Positions 44,183 through 51,852 of a stretch of DNA of 64,000 nt are shown here, one piece after another (the first letter of the stretch is position 1; every line of letters starts with the position of its first letter). Both the position numbers and the translations under genes were made by a program. Origin of the DNA: Citromicrobium sp. JLT1363 (lineage in GTDB: Bacteria; Pseudomonadota; Alphaproteobacteria; Sphingomonadales; Sphingomonadaceae). The notes under the pieces are model-generated. The model saw only the letters and a list, made by a program, of their open reading frames with translations, had not been told where the DNA came from and searched no databases. Where the stretch lies: the NCBI RefSeq assembly GCF_000186705.1, contig NZ_AEUE01000007.1:62001-126000 (forward strand), written 5' to 3'.

Positions 44183-44323
44183 ATGGCCGCAAACGAAGAA
44201 GTCGTCACCAAGGATATCGAAAAGGCGCGCAGCACCTACGAACGCTTCATGGCGAGCCTCAAGTGGGCGATCCCGATCATCTGCGTTCTCGTCTTCATCA
44301 TCATCCTGCTGATTGCGCCCTGA
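44183..44323 (+). CDS. aa3-type cytochrome c oxidase subunit IV
   Basis: 46 aa. A short polar N-terminus (ANEEVVTKDIEKARSTYERF) is followed by one membrane helix (residues 29-45) ending at the C-terminus, matching the small bacterial CoxIV family (PF07835 type), in which the YERF motif precedes the helix. This subunit binds the aa3 oxidase core without a redox centre. The main cox genes are not here. Its stop lies 4 nt before the pntA1 start, so the two are probably cotranscribed, an arrangement seen in relatives. Confidence 0.85.
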   Translation: MAANEEVVTKDIEKARSTYERFMASLKWAIPIICVLVFIIILLIAP

Positions 44324-44327
44324 CGCC

Positions 44328-45452
44328 GTGAAGATCGCGGTACTCAAGGAGCGGGCCGAAGGCGAAACCCGGGTCGCGCTGACGCCCGAAACCGCCAAGA
44401 AGTTCATCGCGCTGGGCGCGGATGTGGCGATCGAGGCGGGCGCGGGCGAGGCTGCGGCCATCTCGGACGCGGCCTACACCGATGTCGGCGCCACCGTAGG
44501 CCCTGCGCAGGAAGCGCTCAAGGATGCGGGCATCGTGCTGGGCGTCCAGGCGCCCGATCCCGCGACTTTGGGCGGAGCGAAAGAGGGCGCCTTCGTGGCC
44601 GCGCTGTTCGATCCGTTCCGGGAGCGAGAGCGGGTCGATGCCTACGCCAAGGCGGGTCTCGAAGCGCTGAGCATGGAGTTCATGCCGCGCATCACCCGCG
44701 CGCAGAGCATGGATGTGCTCTCCAGCCAGTCCAACCTGTCCGGCTACAAGGCCGTGATCGCGGCGGCGGACCAGTATGGCCGCGCCTTTCCGATGATGAT
44801 GACCGCAGCCGGCACGGTGCAGCCCGCCCGCGTCTTCGTGATGGGCGTGGGTGTTGCCGGGCTTCAGGCGATCGCCACCGCCAAGCGCATGGGTGCGCAG
44901 GTTTCGGCGACCGACGTGCGCTCGGCCACGCGCGAGCAGATCGAATCGCTGGGCGCCAAGGCGATCTTCGTCGCCGAAGGCGGGATCGAGGGTGAAGGTT
45001 CGGGCGGCTACGCCAGCGAGATGAGCGATGAGTACAAGGCCGCGCAGGCCAAGCTCGTTTCCGAACATATCGCCAAGCAGGATATCGTGATCACCACCGC
45101 GCTGATTCCCGGGCGGCCCGCGCCGCGCCTTATCAGCGACGATCAGATCGCCACCATGAAGCCGGGCAGCGTCATTTTCGACATTGCTGTGCCGCAGGGG
45201 GGCAATGTCGAAGGCGCAGTGGCGGACCAGCTGGTTACGCGCCATGGTGTCACGATCATGGGTTACGCCAACACGCCCGCGCATCTGGCACCCGATGCAA
45301 GTGCGCTGTTCGCGCGCAACCTGTACAATTTCCTCTCCGCCTTCTGGGACGCGGAGGAGGGCAGGCCGGTGCTCGACGAAGAGATCGGCGATGCGGTGCG
45401 GCTGACGCAAGGCGGCCAGGTGGTGAGCGCCAGATTGCTGGAGGCTGGTTGA
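44328..45452 (+). CDS. pntA1: NAD(P) transhydrogenase subunit alpha, part 1
   Basis: 374 aa from GTG 44328. This is the soluble NAD(H)-binding domain I: IAVLKERAEGETRVALTPET at the start, AGTVQPARVFVMGVGVAGLQAIATAKRMGA for the nucleotide fold, and a TALIPGRPAPRLI segment at the domain interface. With PntA2 and PntB it uses the proton gradient to drive hydride transfer from NADH to NADP+. In this organism the alpha subunit is split, and two unrelated genes lie between its parts. A TTG at 44313 would overlap coxIV. Confidence 0.92.
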   Translation: MKIAVLKERAEGETRVALTPETAKKFIALGADVAIEAGAGEAAAISDAAYTDVGATVGPAQEALKDAGIVLGVQAPDPATLGGAKEGAFVAALFDPFRERERVDAYAKAGLEALSMEFMPRITRAQSMDVLSSQSNLSGYKAVIAAADQYGRAFPMMMTAAGTVQPARVFVMGVGVAGLQAIATAKRMGAQVSATDVRSATREQIESLGAKAIFVAEGGIEGEGSGGYASEMSDEYKAAQAKLVSEHIAKQDIVITTALIPGRPAPRLISDDQIATMKPGSVIFDIAVPQGGNVEGAVADQLVTRHGVTIMGYANTPAHLAPDASALFARNLYNFLSAFWDAEEGRPVLDEEIGDAVRLTQGGQVVSARLLEAG

Positions 45453-45483
45453 GGGACCGGGGCTGAAGGAGGGATAAAGTCCG

Positions 45484-45846
45484 ATGGGATTGCTGAACCA
45501 GACGCAGACCACGCCGCAGGGTTTCGTGGACAATCACGGCCATGCGCTGGTGGAGGGTGAGGAGGTCTACTTCGCCTTCCGCACGATTCGCGACTGGATC
45601 GCTTTCACGGACTGGCGCCTCATCTATGTCGACGTTCAGGGCATTCTCGGCAACAAAAAGGAATACCTGACAGTCCCTTATCGGTCGATCACCGCATTCT
45701 CGATCACCAGCGCGGGCACGATCGACATCGACGCGGAAATCGCGGTGTTCCTGTCCGGCCACCCGCCGATCGAGTTCAAGGTCGGCAAGTTCACCAATAC
45801 CGAGGCTTTGCAGAAGCTGCTCGCTTCGCGGATGAACGCGAACTAG
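45484..45846 (+). CDS. PH-domain protein of the pnt operon
   Basis: 120 aa, preceded by a strong AAGGAGG site. The body matches the bacterial PH-like domain (bPH_1/YvbH type): EEVYFAFRTIRDWIAFTDWRLI, KEYLTVPYRSITAFSI and a C-terminal helix EALQKLLASR. No membrane segment is present. Such domains bind lipids or proteins; none of this family has a firm role that I know. Its place 31 nt after pntA1 suggests cotranscription with the transhydrogenase. Confidence 0.83.
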   Translation: MGLLNQTQTTPQGFVDNHGHALVEGEEVYFAFRTIRDWIAFTDWRLIYVDVQGILGNKKEYLTVPYRSITAFSITSAGTIDIDAEIAVFLSGHPPIEFKVGKFTNTEALQKLLASRMNAN

Positions 45847-45987
45847 TCAGCTGGCCGCGCCCGCAAACGGGTGCCGCCTTCACAAAACGGAACGAAAGCC
45901 GTGCGTTGATGCGCCTTGGCCATCGACAGCGCCGATTCGCCTTGCAATAAGCCTGCCGCGAAACCATTCGGTCCTCGGGGGAGGCAG

Positions 45988-46425
45988 ATGCGACATAGTA
46001 CGATATTGTCGATGCTGGCTTCGGCAACATTGCTTGCCGGGCACCCTGCCGTTGCCCAGGATACCCAGGGTGCGGCCCCTGCCGAAGGGCCCACCATCAA
46101 CATGGAAGAATTGTTCGGAAGCCTGAAGATCCCGCCCGATCGCAAGGAGGATCTGGACACCAGCCAGCCGGTAGTGGGCTTCGGGTTCCAGATCGTCGAC
46201 GATGGCGTCAAAATCGCCAGGGTTCTTGAAGGATCGGCGGCGCAGGCGGCCGGGCTTCGGGTGGGCATGATTATCGAGCGGATCAATGGTGCCCGCCTTT
46301 CGACCTTCACCCTCGAAGAAATCGCCAAGCTGATCGCCGCCATCGATGGCGAGATCACGTTTGTCATCCGCGACACCGGCGATGTGACACTGCGCAAGGC
46401 GCCAATTGAACAGCAAGGGAGCTGA
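45988..46425 (+). CDS. Exported PDZ-domain protein of the pnt operon
   Basis: 145 aa from ATG 45988, which has a GGGGAGG site upstream. A signal peptide ends HPAVAQ. The rest is a single PDZ domain (VVGFGFQIVDDGVKIARV, GSAAQAAGLRVGMIIERING), without protease or other catalytic motifs, so it is a periplasmic adaptor at most. It lies 141 nt after the PH gene and 11 nt before pntA2. A role in assembly or proteolytic control of the transhydrogenase is conjecture. Confidence 0.78.
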   Translation: MRHSTILSMLASATLLAGHPAVAQDTQGAAPAEGPTINMEELFGSLKIPPDRKEDLDTSQPVVGFGFQIVDDGVKIARVLEGSAAQAAGLRVGMIIERINGARLSTFTLEEIAKLIAAIDGEITFVIRDTGDVTLRKAPIEQQGS

Positions 46426-46436
46426 GAACAACAGCC

Positions 46437-46721
46437 ATGGACTTCATTTCCGTCCTGTCGATTTTCGTGCTGGCGTGTTTCGTCGGCTATTACGTGGTGT
46501 GGTCGGTCACGCCCGCATTGCACACGCCGCTGATGGCGGTGACCAATGCGATTTCATCGGTCATTATCGTGGGGGCACTGATCGCCAGCGCCGAGGCGGG
46601 TAGCGATGTCGCCAAATGGCTCGGCCTGGCAGCGGTCGTGCTTGCCAGCATCAACATCTTCGGCGGCTTCGCCGTCACCGAGCGGATGCTCGCGATGTAC
46701 AAGAAGAAGGACGGGAAATGA
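46437..46721 (+). CDS. pntA2: NAD(P) transhydrogenase subunit alpha, part 2
   Basis: 94 aa with three membrane helices: LSIFVLACFVGYYVVWSV, the second around SSVIIVGALIAS, and LGLAAVVLASINIFGGFAVT followed by ERMLAMYKKK. This is the membrane domain portion of the alpha subunit, encoded separately as in other alphaproteobacteria. The conserved segment TPALHTPLMAVTNAISS is intact. It overlaps the 57-aa gene by 4 nt. Confidence 0.92.
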   Translation: MDFISVLSIFVLACFVGYYVVWSVTPALHTPLMAVTNAISSVIIVGALIASAEAGSDVAKWLGLAAVVLASINIFGGFAVTERMLAMYKKKDGK

Positions 46722-46891
46722 GCGGGGCGGAAAGCATGGCGACCGGTCGCCATAAAAAGACACTGGGGGCGCTCGGGTTGTTCTTCGGGGTGATCGCTGT
46801 GGCCGTGATCTTCGGCTATTCCGTGGGCAAGGACATGGCCCTGAGCGACAATGCACGTGACGCCGCCACTCTTGCGGGAGAAAGCGCATGA
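46718..46891 (+). CDS. 57-aa single-span membrane protein between pntA2 and pntB
   Basis: A 57-codon frame from ATG 46718, overlapping pntA2 (ATGA) and pntB (ATGA) by 4 nt each. A basic segment (ATGRHKKT) precedes one membrane helix (about residues 16-35, LGALGLFFGVIAVAVIFGYS) and a polar tail (KDMALSDNARDAATLAG). The double overlap implies it is translated with the transhydrogenase subunits. I do not recognise a family; it could be an accessory subunit or assembly factor. Confidence 0.72.
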   Translation: MSGAESMATGRHKKTLGALGLFFGVIAVAVIFGYSVGKDMALSDNARDAATLAGESA

Positions 46892-48396
46892 GCCTGCCGC
46901 GCGACGTTCAGCCGCTGGCGGTGCCGCCGGGCGAGGATTACGGAATGGCGCAGGTGGCGGAAACCGCCGCCGCCCACGGTCCGACCAACCCCTGGGTCGC
47001 GCTTGCCTATCTGGTGGCGGGGGTGTTCTTCATCCTTGCGCTGCGCGGGCTTTCGAGCCCCGTGACCAGCCGTGCGGGCAACCGCAACGGGATGATCGGG
47101 ATGCTGATCGCGGTCATCACCGTGATCGTGACGCACGATATCGCCAACATCTTCGAAATCCTGATCGCCATCGCCATCGGCGGCCTGATCGGCTTCACCA
47201 TCGCACGGCGTATCGCCATGACCGCGATGCCGGAACTTGTGGCGGGCTTTCACAGCCTCGTCGGGCTCGCGGCGGTGCTGGTCGGCTTCGCGGCGTGGAT
47301 GAACCCCGGTGCGTTCGATATTCTCGACGCCTCGGGCCAGATCCTGACCGTCAGCCGGATCGAGCTGGGGCTGGGCATCGCCATTGGTGCGATCACATTC
47401 TCTGGATCGGTCATCGCCTTCCTCAAGCTGTCGGGCCGGATGGGCGGCAAGCCGATCATGCTGCCCGGGCGGCATGTCATCAATCTCGGCACGCTCGCCG
47501 CGATCATCGCGCTGATCGCCGCCTACGCGATGTCTGCCACGGCGGGGCCAGGCGAGGGCTGGATGATTCTCGCGGTCGCCGCGCTCGCGTTCATTATCGG
47601 CTTCCTGCTGATCATTCCGATCGGCGGGGCGGACATGCCGGTCGTGGTGTCGATGCTGAACAGCTATTCCGGCTGGGCGGCAGCGGCGATGGGCTTCACG
47701 CTGGGCAATACGGCGATGATCATCACCGGCGCGCTGGTCGGTAGCTCGGGCGCGATCCTCAGCTACATCATGTGCCGTGCGATGAACCGCAGCTTCATCT
47801 CCGTGATCGCGGGTGGCTTCGGGGCCGACGACAGCGCGGCTGGCGGCGGCGAGGCGCGCGAGCAGCGTCCCTACAAGCAGGGCAGCGCCGACGATGCGGC
47901 TTTCATGCTGGAGCAGGCGGAGAAGGTCATCATCATCCCCGGCTACGGCATGGCGGTCGCCCAGGCGCAGCATGCGCTGCGCGAGATGGGCGATGTGCTG
48001 AAGGAAAAGGGCGTGGAGGTGAAATACGCGATCCACCCCGTCGCAGGCCGCATGCCGGGGCACATGAACGTGCTGCTGGCCGAAGCCAACGTGCCCTATG
48101 ACGAGGTGTTCGAGCTGGAGGACATCAACTCCGAGTTCGCGCAGGCCGACATTGCCTTCATCATCGGCGCGAACGACGTGGTGAACCCGGCGGCGAAGAC
48201 CGACAAGAGCTCGCCGATCTACGGCATGCCCGTGTTCGATGTGGGCAATGCCAAGCAGGTCTTCTTCATCAAGCGCAGCATGGGCGGGGTCGGCTATGCG
48301 GGCGTCGATAACGACGTGTTCTACCTGAACCAGACGACCATGCTGCTGTCTGACGCGAAGAAGATGGTCGAGGAAATCGTGAAGGCGCTCGACTAG
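46888..48396 (+). CDS. pntB: NAD(P) transhydrogenase subunit beta
   Basis: 502 aa. Nine or so membrane helices of the proton channel (for example ELVAGFHSLVGLAAVLVGFA and the GGADMPVVVSMLNSYSGWAA region) precede the NADP(H)-binding domain III with IIPGYGMAVAQAQHALREM, KYAIHPVAGRMPGHMNVLL and FIIGANDVVNPAAK. All conserved segments are intact. Length is close to the usual 460-480 plus a slightly longer N-terminus. Its stop overlaps the next gene by 1 nt. Confidence 0.94.
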   Translation: MSLPRDVQPLAVPPGEDYGMAQVAETAAAHGPTNPWVALAYLVAGVFFILALRGLSSPVTSRAGNRNGMIGMLIAVITVIVTHDIANIFEILIAIAIGGLIGFTIARRIAMTAMPELVAGFHSLVGLAAVLVGFAAWMNPGAFDILDASGQILTVSRIELGLGIAIGAITFSGSVIAFLKLSGRMGGKPIMLPGRHVINLGTLAAIIALIAAYAMSATAGPGEGWMILAVAALAFIIGFLLIIPIGGADMPVVVSMLNSYSGWAAAAMGFTLGNTAMIITGALVGSSGAILSYIMCRAMNRSFISVIAGGFGADDSAAGGGEAREQRPYKQGSADDAAFMLEQAEKVIIIPGYGMAVAQAQHALREMGDVLKEKGVEVKYAIHPVAGRMPGHMNVLLAEANVPYDEVFELEDINSEFAQADIAFIIGANDVVNPAAKTDKSSPIYGMPVFDVGNAKQVFFIKRSMGGVGYAGVDNDVFYLNQTTMLLSDAKKMVEEIVKALD

Positions 48397-48752
48397 TGGG
48401 CCGTGCGCTTCTCCTCCTCATCCTGCTCGCGGCGCTGGGCGTGGGCGCCTGGCTCTATTTCGGTGACGGCATGCGTGTCGTCACCGAACGCAGCGTGGAG
48501 GTGGCGCTGGTCGAGGCGGGCGTACCGGAGGAGCAGGCCGGCTGCATGGCGCCGCGCATGGCGGAACGGCTGACCCGCGATCAGCTGCGCAAGCTGCAGA
48601 ATGTCGCGCCGCAGGAAGGCGAGACGACCGTGCCGCGCGATGCGGGTGAGGCGCTGGCGCGCATCCGCCGGGTCGACGATCCCGAAGCGGTCGAGGTGAC
48701 GGTTCGCGCTGCCGCAGCCTGTGCGTTCGGCGGGATTTTCGAGAACCTGTAG
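48396..48752 (+). CDS. Small exported or membrane-anchored protein after pntB
   Basis: 118 aa from GTG 48396, overlapping the pntB stop by 1 nt. A hydrophobic N-terminal helix (ALLLLILLAALGVGAWLYFG) anchors or exports it. The remainder is soluble and helical with two cysteines (EEQAGCMAPRM and AAAACAFGG) that could form a disulfide. I do not recognise the family. Coupling to pntB makes it a candidate accessory gene of that operon. Confidence 0.7.
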   Translation: MGRALLLLILLAALGVGAWLYFGDGMRVVTERSVEVALVEAGVPEEQAGCMAPRMAERLTRDQLRKLQNVAPQEGETTVPRDAGEALARIRRVDDPEAVEVTVRAAAACAFGGIFENL

Positions 48753-48806
48753 GCCCTTGTCTTCGCTCGTATGCGTGGCACTATGCAACGCATAAGGGAG
48801 AGAGAC

Positions 48807-50012
48807 ATGATCCGCACGCTTATGGCTGCCACAGCGCTGGCCACGCTCGCTTCGCCTGCCTTTGCCGAAACCATTAGTGTCGCGCCGGGCGACGGCGCGC
48901 AGGAGCGCCTGCAGGAGGCGCTGATCCTTGCCGAACCGGGCGACGAGATCGTGCTCGCAGCCGGTCGTTTCGATCTGACGGACGGCCTCAGCCTCGATGT
49001 GGACGGCGTAACCGTGCGCGGGGCGGGCATGCATGCCAGCGTGCTCGATTTCAGCGGACAGCGGGGCGCGGGCGAAAGCTTGCTCGTCACCAGCGACGGC
49101 GTGACGCTGCGCAACTTCGGGATGGAGAACCCCAAGGGCGACGGGATCAAGTCGAAGGGCGCGGACGACATCGTCTACCAGGGCGTGCGCGTCACCTGGA
49201 CCAACGGACCGGCGGCGACCAATGGCGCCTACGGGCTCTATCCGGTCGAAAGCACCGGCATCCTGATCGACGGATGCGAGGTCTCCGGCGCATCCGATGC
49301 GGGCATCTATGTCGGGCAGTCGAGCAAGATCACGGTGCGCAATTCGACCGCGCGCGCCAATGTCGCAGGGATCGAGATCGAGAACAGCCGCCAGGCCATC
49401 GTCGAGCGCAATTTCGTGACCGAGAATACCGGCGGTATCTTGGTGTTCGATCTACCCGGGCTGCCGGTGAAGAACGGCGGCGAGGTGCTGGTGCGCAACA
49501 ACCTGGTCGCCAACAACACCACGCCCAATTTCGCGCCAGAGGGCAATATCGTCGCATCCGTGCGGCGCGGCACCGGCATCATGGTAATGGCGAACGACAC
49601 CGTGTGGGTCGGCCAGAACATGCTCTACGACAACCCGACAGCGCCGATCATGGTCATCGCCTATCCGCTCGCCTTCGAGGACCCCGAGTATAATCCGTAC
49701 CCGCGCGAAATCAGCATCGATCACAATCAGGTGGACGAGGGTGGCACGGACCCGCAATTCGAGGGGGCTGAGATGCTGCTCGCGGCCTTCGGTGGAGCCT
49801 TGCCGCCAGTGATGTGGGACGGGCTGGAAGATCCCGAGATGACCACGCTGATGGTCCACCCGGACCTGGCAGGCTGGTCGGTCAACCTGCCCGAACAGGG
49901 TGCAGGCATCGAATCCGCGCGACCGGGTCCGCTCGATGTGGGGGCCATCGGCCAGCCGATCAGCATCGAAGGCTGGGGCGCACCTGACGAACTAGAAGCG
50001 CGGCTGAAGTGA
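48807..50012 (+). CDS. Exported parallel beta-helix protein
   Basis: 401 aa from ATG 48807, with a GGGAGAGAG ribosome site. A signal peptide ends PAFAE. The mature protein is a right-handed parallel beta-helix with repeated strand units (DGVTVRGAGMHAS, DGVTLRNFGMENP, TGILIDGCEVSGASDAGIYV, SKITVRNSTARANVAGIEIE). Homologues are usually encoded beside an SO2930-type diheme cytochrome, as here (overlap of 4 nt). The ligand or substrate is unknown; pectate-lyase-type catalytic residues are not obvious. Confidence 0.85.
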   Translation: MIRTLMAATALATLASPAFAETISVAPGDGAQERLQEALILAEPGDEIVLAAGRFDLTDGLSLDVDGVTVRGAGMHASVLDFSGQRGAGESLLVTSDGVTLRNFGMENPKGDGIKSKGADDIVYQGVRVTWTNGPAATNGAYGLYPVESTGILIDGCEVSGASDAGIYVGQSSKITVRNSTARANVAGIEIENSRQAIVERNFVTENTGGILVFDLPGLPVKNGGEVLVRNNLVANNTTPNFAPEGNIVASVRRGTGIMVMANDTVWVGQNMLYDNPTAPIMVIAYPLAFEDPEYNPYPREISIDHNQVDEGGTDPQFEGAEMLLAAFGGALPPVMWDGLEDPEMTTLMVHPDLAGWSVNLPEQGAGIESARPGPLDVGAIGQPISIEGWGAPDELEARLK

Positions 50013-51001
50013 TCCGCAATCTGGCCATCCTGGGCGCGGCAGTGGCCACGCTTGCGGTCAGCGCAGGCGTGCAGGCGCTGCCGCCGCCCAAGGTCGACGA
50101 CACGCTGATCGCGAGTGACAGCCTGCCGAAGACCTTGGGCAATTACGGATTTTTCCTCGATCGTGCGGCAAACGATCCGGCGCCCGGCGTCGTGCCCTAC
50201 CGGCTCAACATGCCGCTGTTTTCGGATGGGGCGGACAAGCATCGCTTCGTCTACGTGCCCGACGGGCAGGAGATCGCCATCGGCGATCAGGGCCTGCTGG
50301 AATTCCCGGTGGGCTCAGCCCTCATCAAGACCTTTGCCTTCGGGGAGGGGGGTGGCCAGCGCAAGATCGAAACCCGCGTCCTGCTGCACCGCGCCGACGG
50401 CTGGGTAGCTCTGCCTTACGTGTGGAACGAGGAGCAGACCGAGGCGACGCTCGCGCTCGCGGGCAAGCGGGTGCCCGTGACCACGCCGTGGGGAGAGGAA
50501 ATCAGCTACCGCGTTCCGAACAAGAACCAGTGCAAGGAATGCCACGGGCTCGAAGGCGCAGTTACGCCGATAGGCCCCAAGACGCGCAATCTGTCGACCG
50601 CGTGGTTGCAGAGTTTTCTCGGGACGGTTCCGGAAGGCGCAGACACCATGCCCCGCTGGGAAGACCGTGCGGCCGCCGATCGTACCGCCGCGGCGCGCGC
50701 CTATCTCGATGTGAACTGCGCGCATTGCCACCGCCCCGGCTCGACCGCGTCCAACTCGGGCCTCGATCTGCGGTGGGAAACGGACGATCCGCACGCCATC
50801 GGGATCAACAAGCGCCCCGTCGCCGCAGGGCGCGGATCGGGCGGGTTGCAGTTCGATATCGTGCCGGGCGACCCCGAAGCCTCCATCCTCGTCTATCGCA
50901 TGGGGAGCGGAGAGCCGGGCGTCGCAATGCCCGAACTGGGCAAGGCAACCGTGGACGAGGAAGGCGTTGCGCTGGTCGAACGCTGGATTGCCGGGCTTTG
51001 A
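50009..51001 (+). CDS. SO2930-family diheme c-type cytochrome
   Basis: 330 aa from GTG 50009 (GTGA overlap with the beta-helix gene). A signal peptide of about 24 residues is followed by a family-specific domain (KTLGNYGFFLD, NMPLFSDGADKHRFVYVP, NKNQCKECHG). The two heme sites are CKECH (175-179) and CAHCH (237-241), and candidate methionine axial ligands occur in TMPRW and VAMPELG. It should carry electrons in the periplasm. Its partner and reaction are unknown, but the coupling to the beta-helix protein is conserved as I recall. Confidence 0.88.
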   Translation: MIRNLAILGAAVATLAVSAGVQALPPPKVDDTLIASDSLPKTLGNYGFFLDRAANDPAPGVVPYRLNMPLFSDGADKHRFVYVPDGQEIAIGDQGLLEFPVGSALIKTFAFGEGGGQRKIETRVLLHRADGWVALPYVWNEEQTEATLALAGKRVPVTTPWGEEISYRVPNKNQCKECHGLEGAVTPIGPKTRNLSTAWLQSFLGTVPEGADTMPRWEDRAAADRTAAARAYLDVNCAHCHRPGSTASNSGLDLRWETDDPHAIGINKRPVAAGRGSGGLQFDIVPGDPEASILVYRMGSGEPGVAMPELGKATVDEEGVALVERWIAGL

Positions 51002-51111
51002 CCCGCTAGCAAGCCAGCGAATCCGCCTCGCTCCCGTCAGCGGGCACGACCATCATACAGCGCGCCAGCCAGCCGGCTGGGCTGCGTACAAGCGACAGGG
51101 ACGCATACACC

Positions 51112-51807
51112 GTGCGCAAGTTTGGCCTTATCGGCGGCATGAGCTGGGTCTCGACCCGCATGTATTACGAGTGGATCAACAAGGGCGTGACGCGGCGCGT
51201 GGGGCCCATGGCGTCCGCTCCGCTGCTGATCGAAAGCCTCGATTTCAAGGAATTGTCCGGCCTCACCAACGACGATGAGTGGGACCGCGCGGCCGATATT
51301 CTGGTCGCTTCGGCAAAGCGGCTGGAAGAGGCCGGGGCAGGGGCGCTGGCCATCGCGGCCAATTCGATGCACCGCGTCTACGATCAGGTCGCCGAGGCGG
51401 TCGACGTGCCGGTGCTGCACATTGCCGAGGCCGTGGGCGAGAAGATGAAGGCCGAAGGCGCCGTCAACGCCGCGCTGATCGGGACGCGCAACGTGATGAT
51501 CGAAAGCTTCTACCGCCGCCATCTGGTCTCGCACGGGGTCGATCTGCTGCCGCCCGACATGACCCATGTCGAGCGGGTGAACGAGATCATCTACGACGAA
51601 CTGATGCACGGGAAGGCCAGCCGCGATGCGGAGCGGTTTTTCCGCACGATGATAACCAACCTGGAAAAAGACGGTGCCGAAGCCATCGTGCTCGCGTGCA
51701 CCGAACTGGACATGGTGATCGATGTCGATGCCAACGTCCTGCCGATCTTCGATTCCGCGCGCATCCACAGCGCGGCGATCGTCGACTGGATCCTGAGTGA
51801 GGGCTGA
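51112..51807 (+). CDS. Aspartate/glutamate racemase-family protein with altered active site
   Basis: 231 aa from GTG 51112. The family opening FGLIGGMSWVSTRMYYEWIN and the second-half motif VLACTELDMV (Cys196) are clear, and the length equals E. coli YgeA. In the first-half motif the residue before Asn is Ala83 (AANSMHRV), where two-base racemases have Cys, and YgeA has Thr83. So only one of the two acid/base residues is present. It may be a one-base enzyme such as a decarboxylase- or maleate-isomerase-like protein, or have lost racemase activity. Confidence 0.87.
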   Translation: MRKFGLIGGMSWVSTRMYYEWINKGVTRRVGPMASAPLLIESLDFKELSGLTNDDEWDRAADILVASAKRLEEAGAGALAIAANSMHRVYDQVAEAVDVPVLHIAEAVGEKMKAEGAVNAALIGTRNVMIESFYRRHLVSHGVDLLPPDMTHVERVNEIIYDELMHGKASRDAERFFRTMITNLEKDGAEAIVLACTELDMVIDVDANVLPIFDSARIHSAAIVDWILSEG

Positions 51808-51852
51808 GCGGCAGGAAATGGCCGCAACCATGGCGACAGGGGTGGTTGTTCC

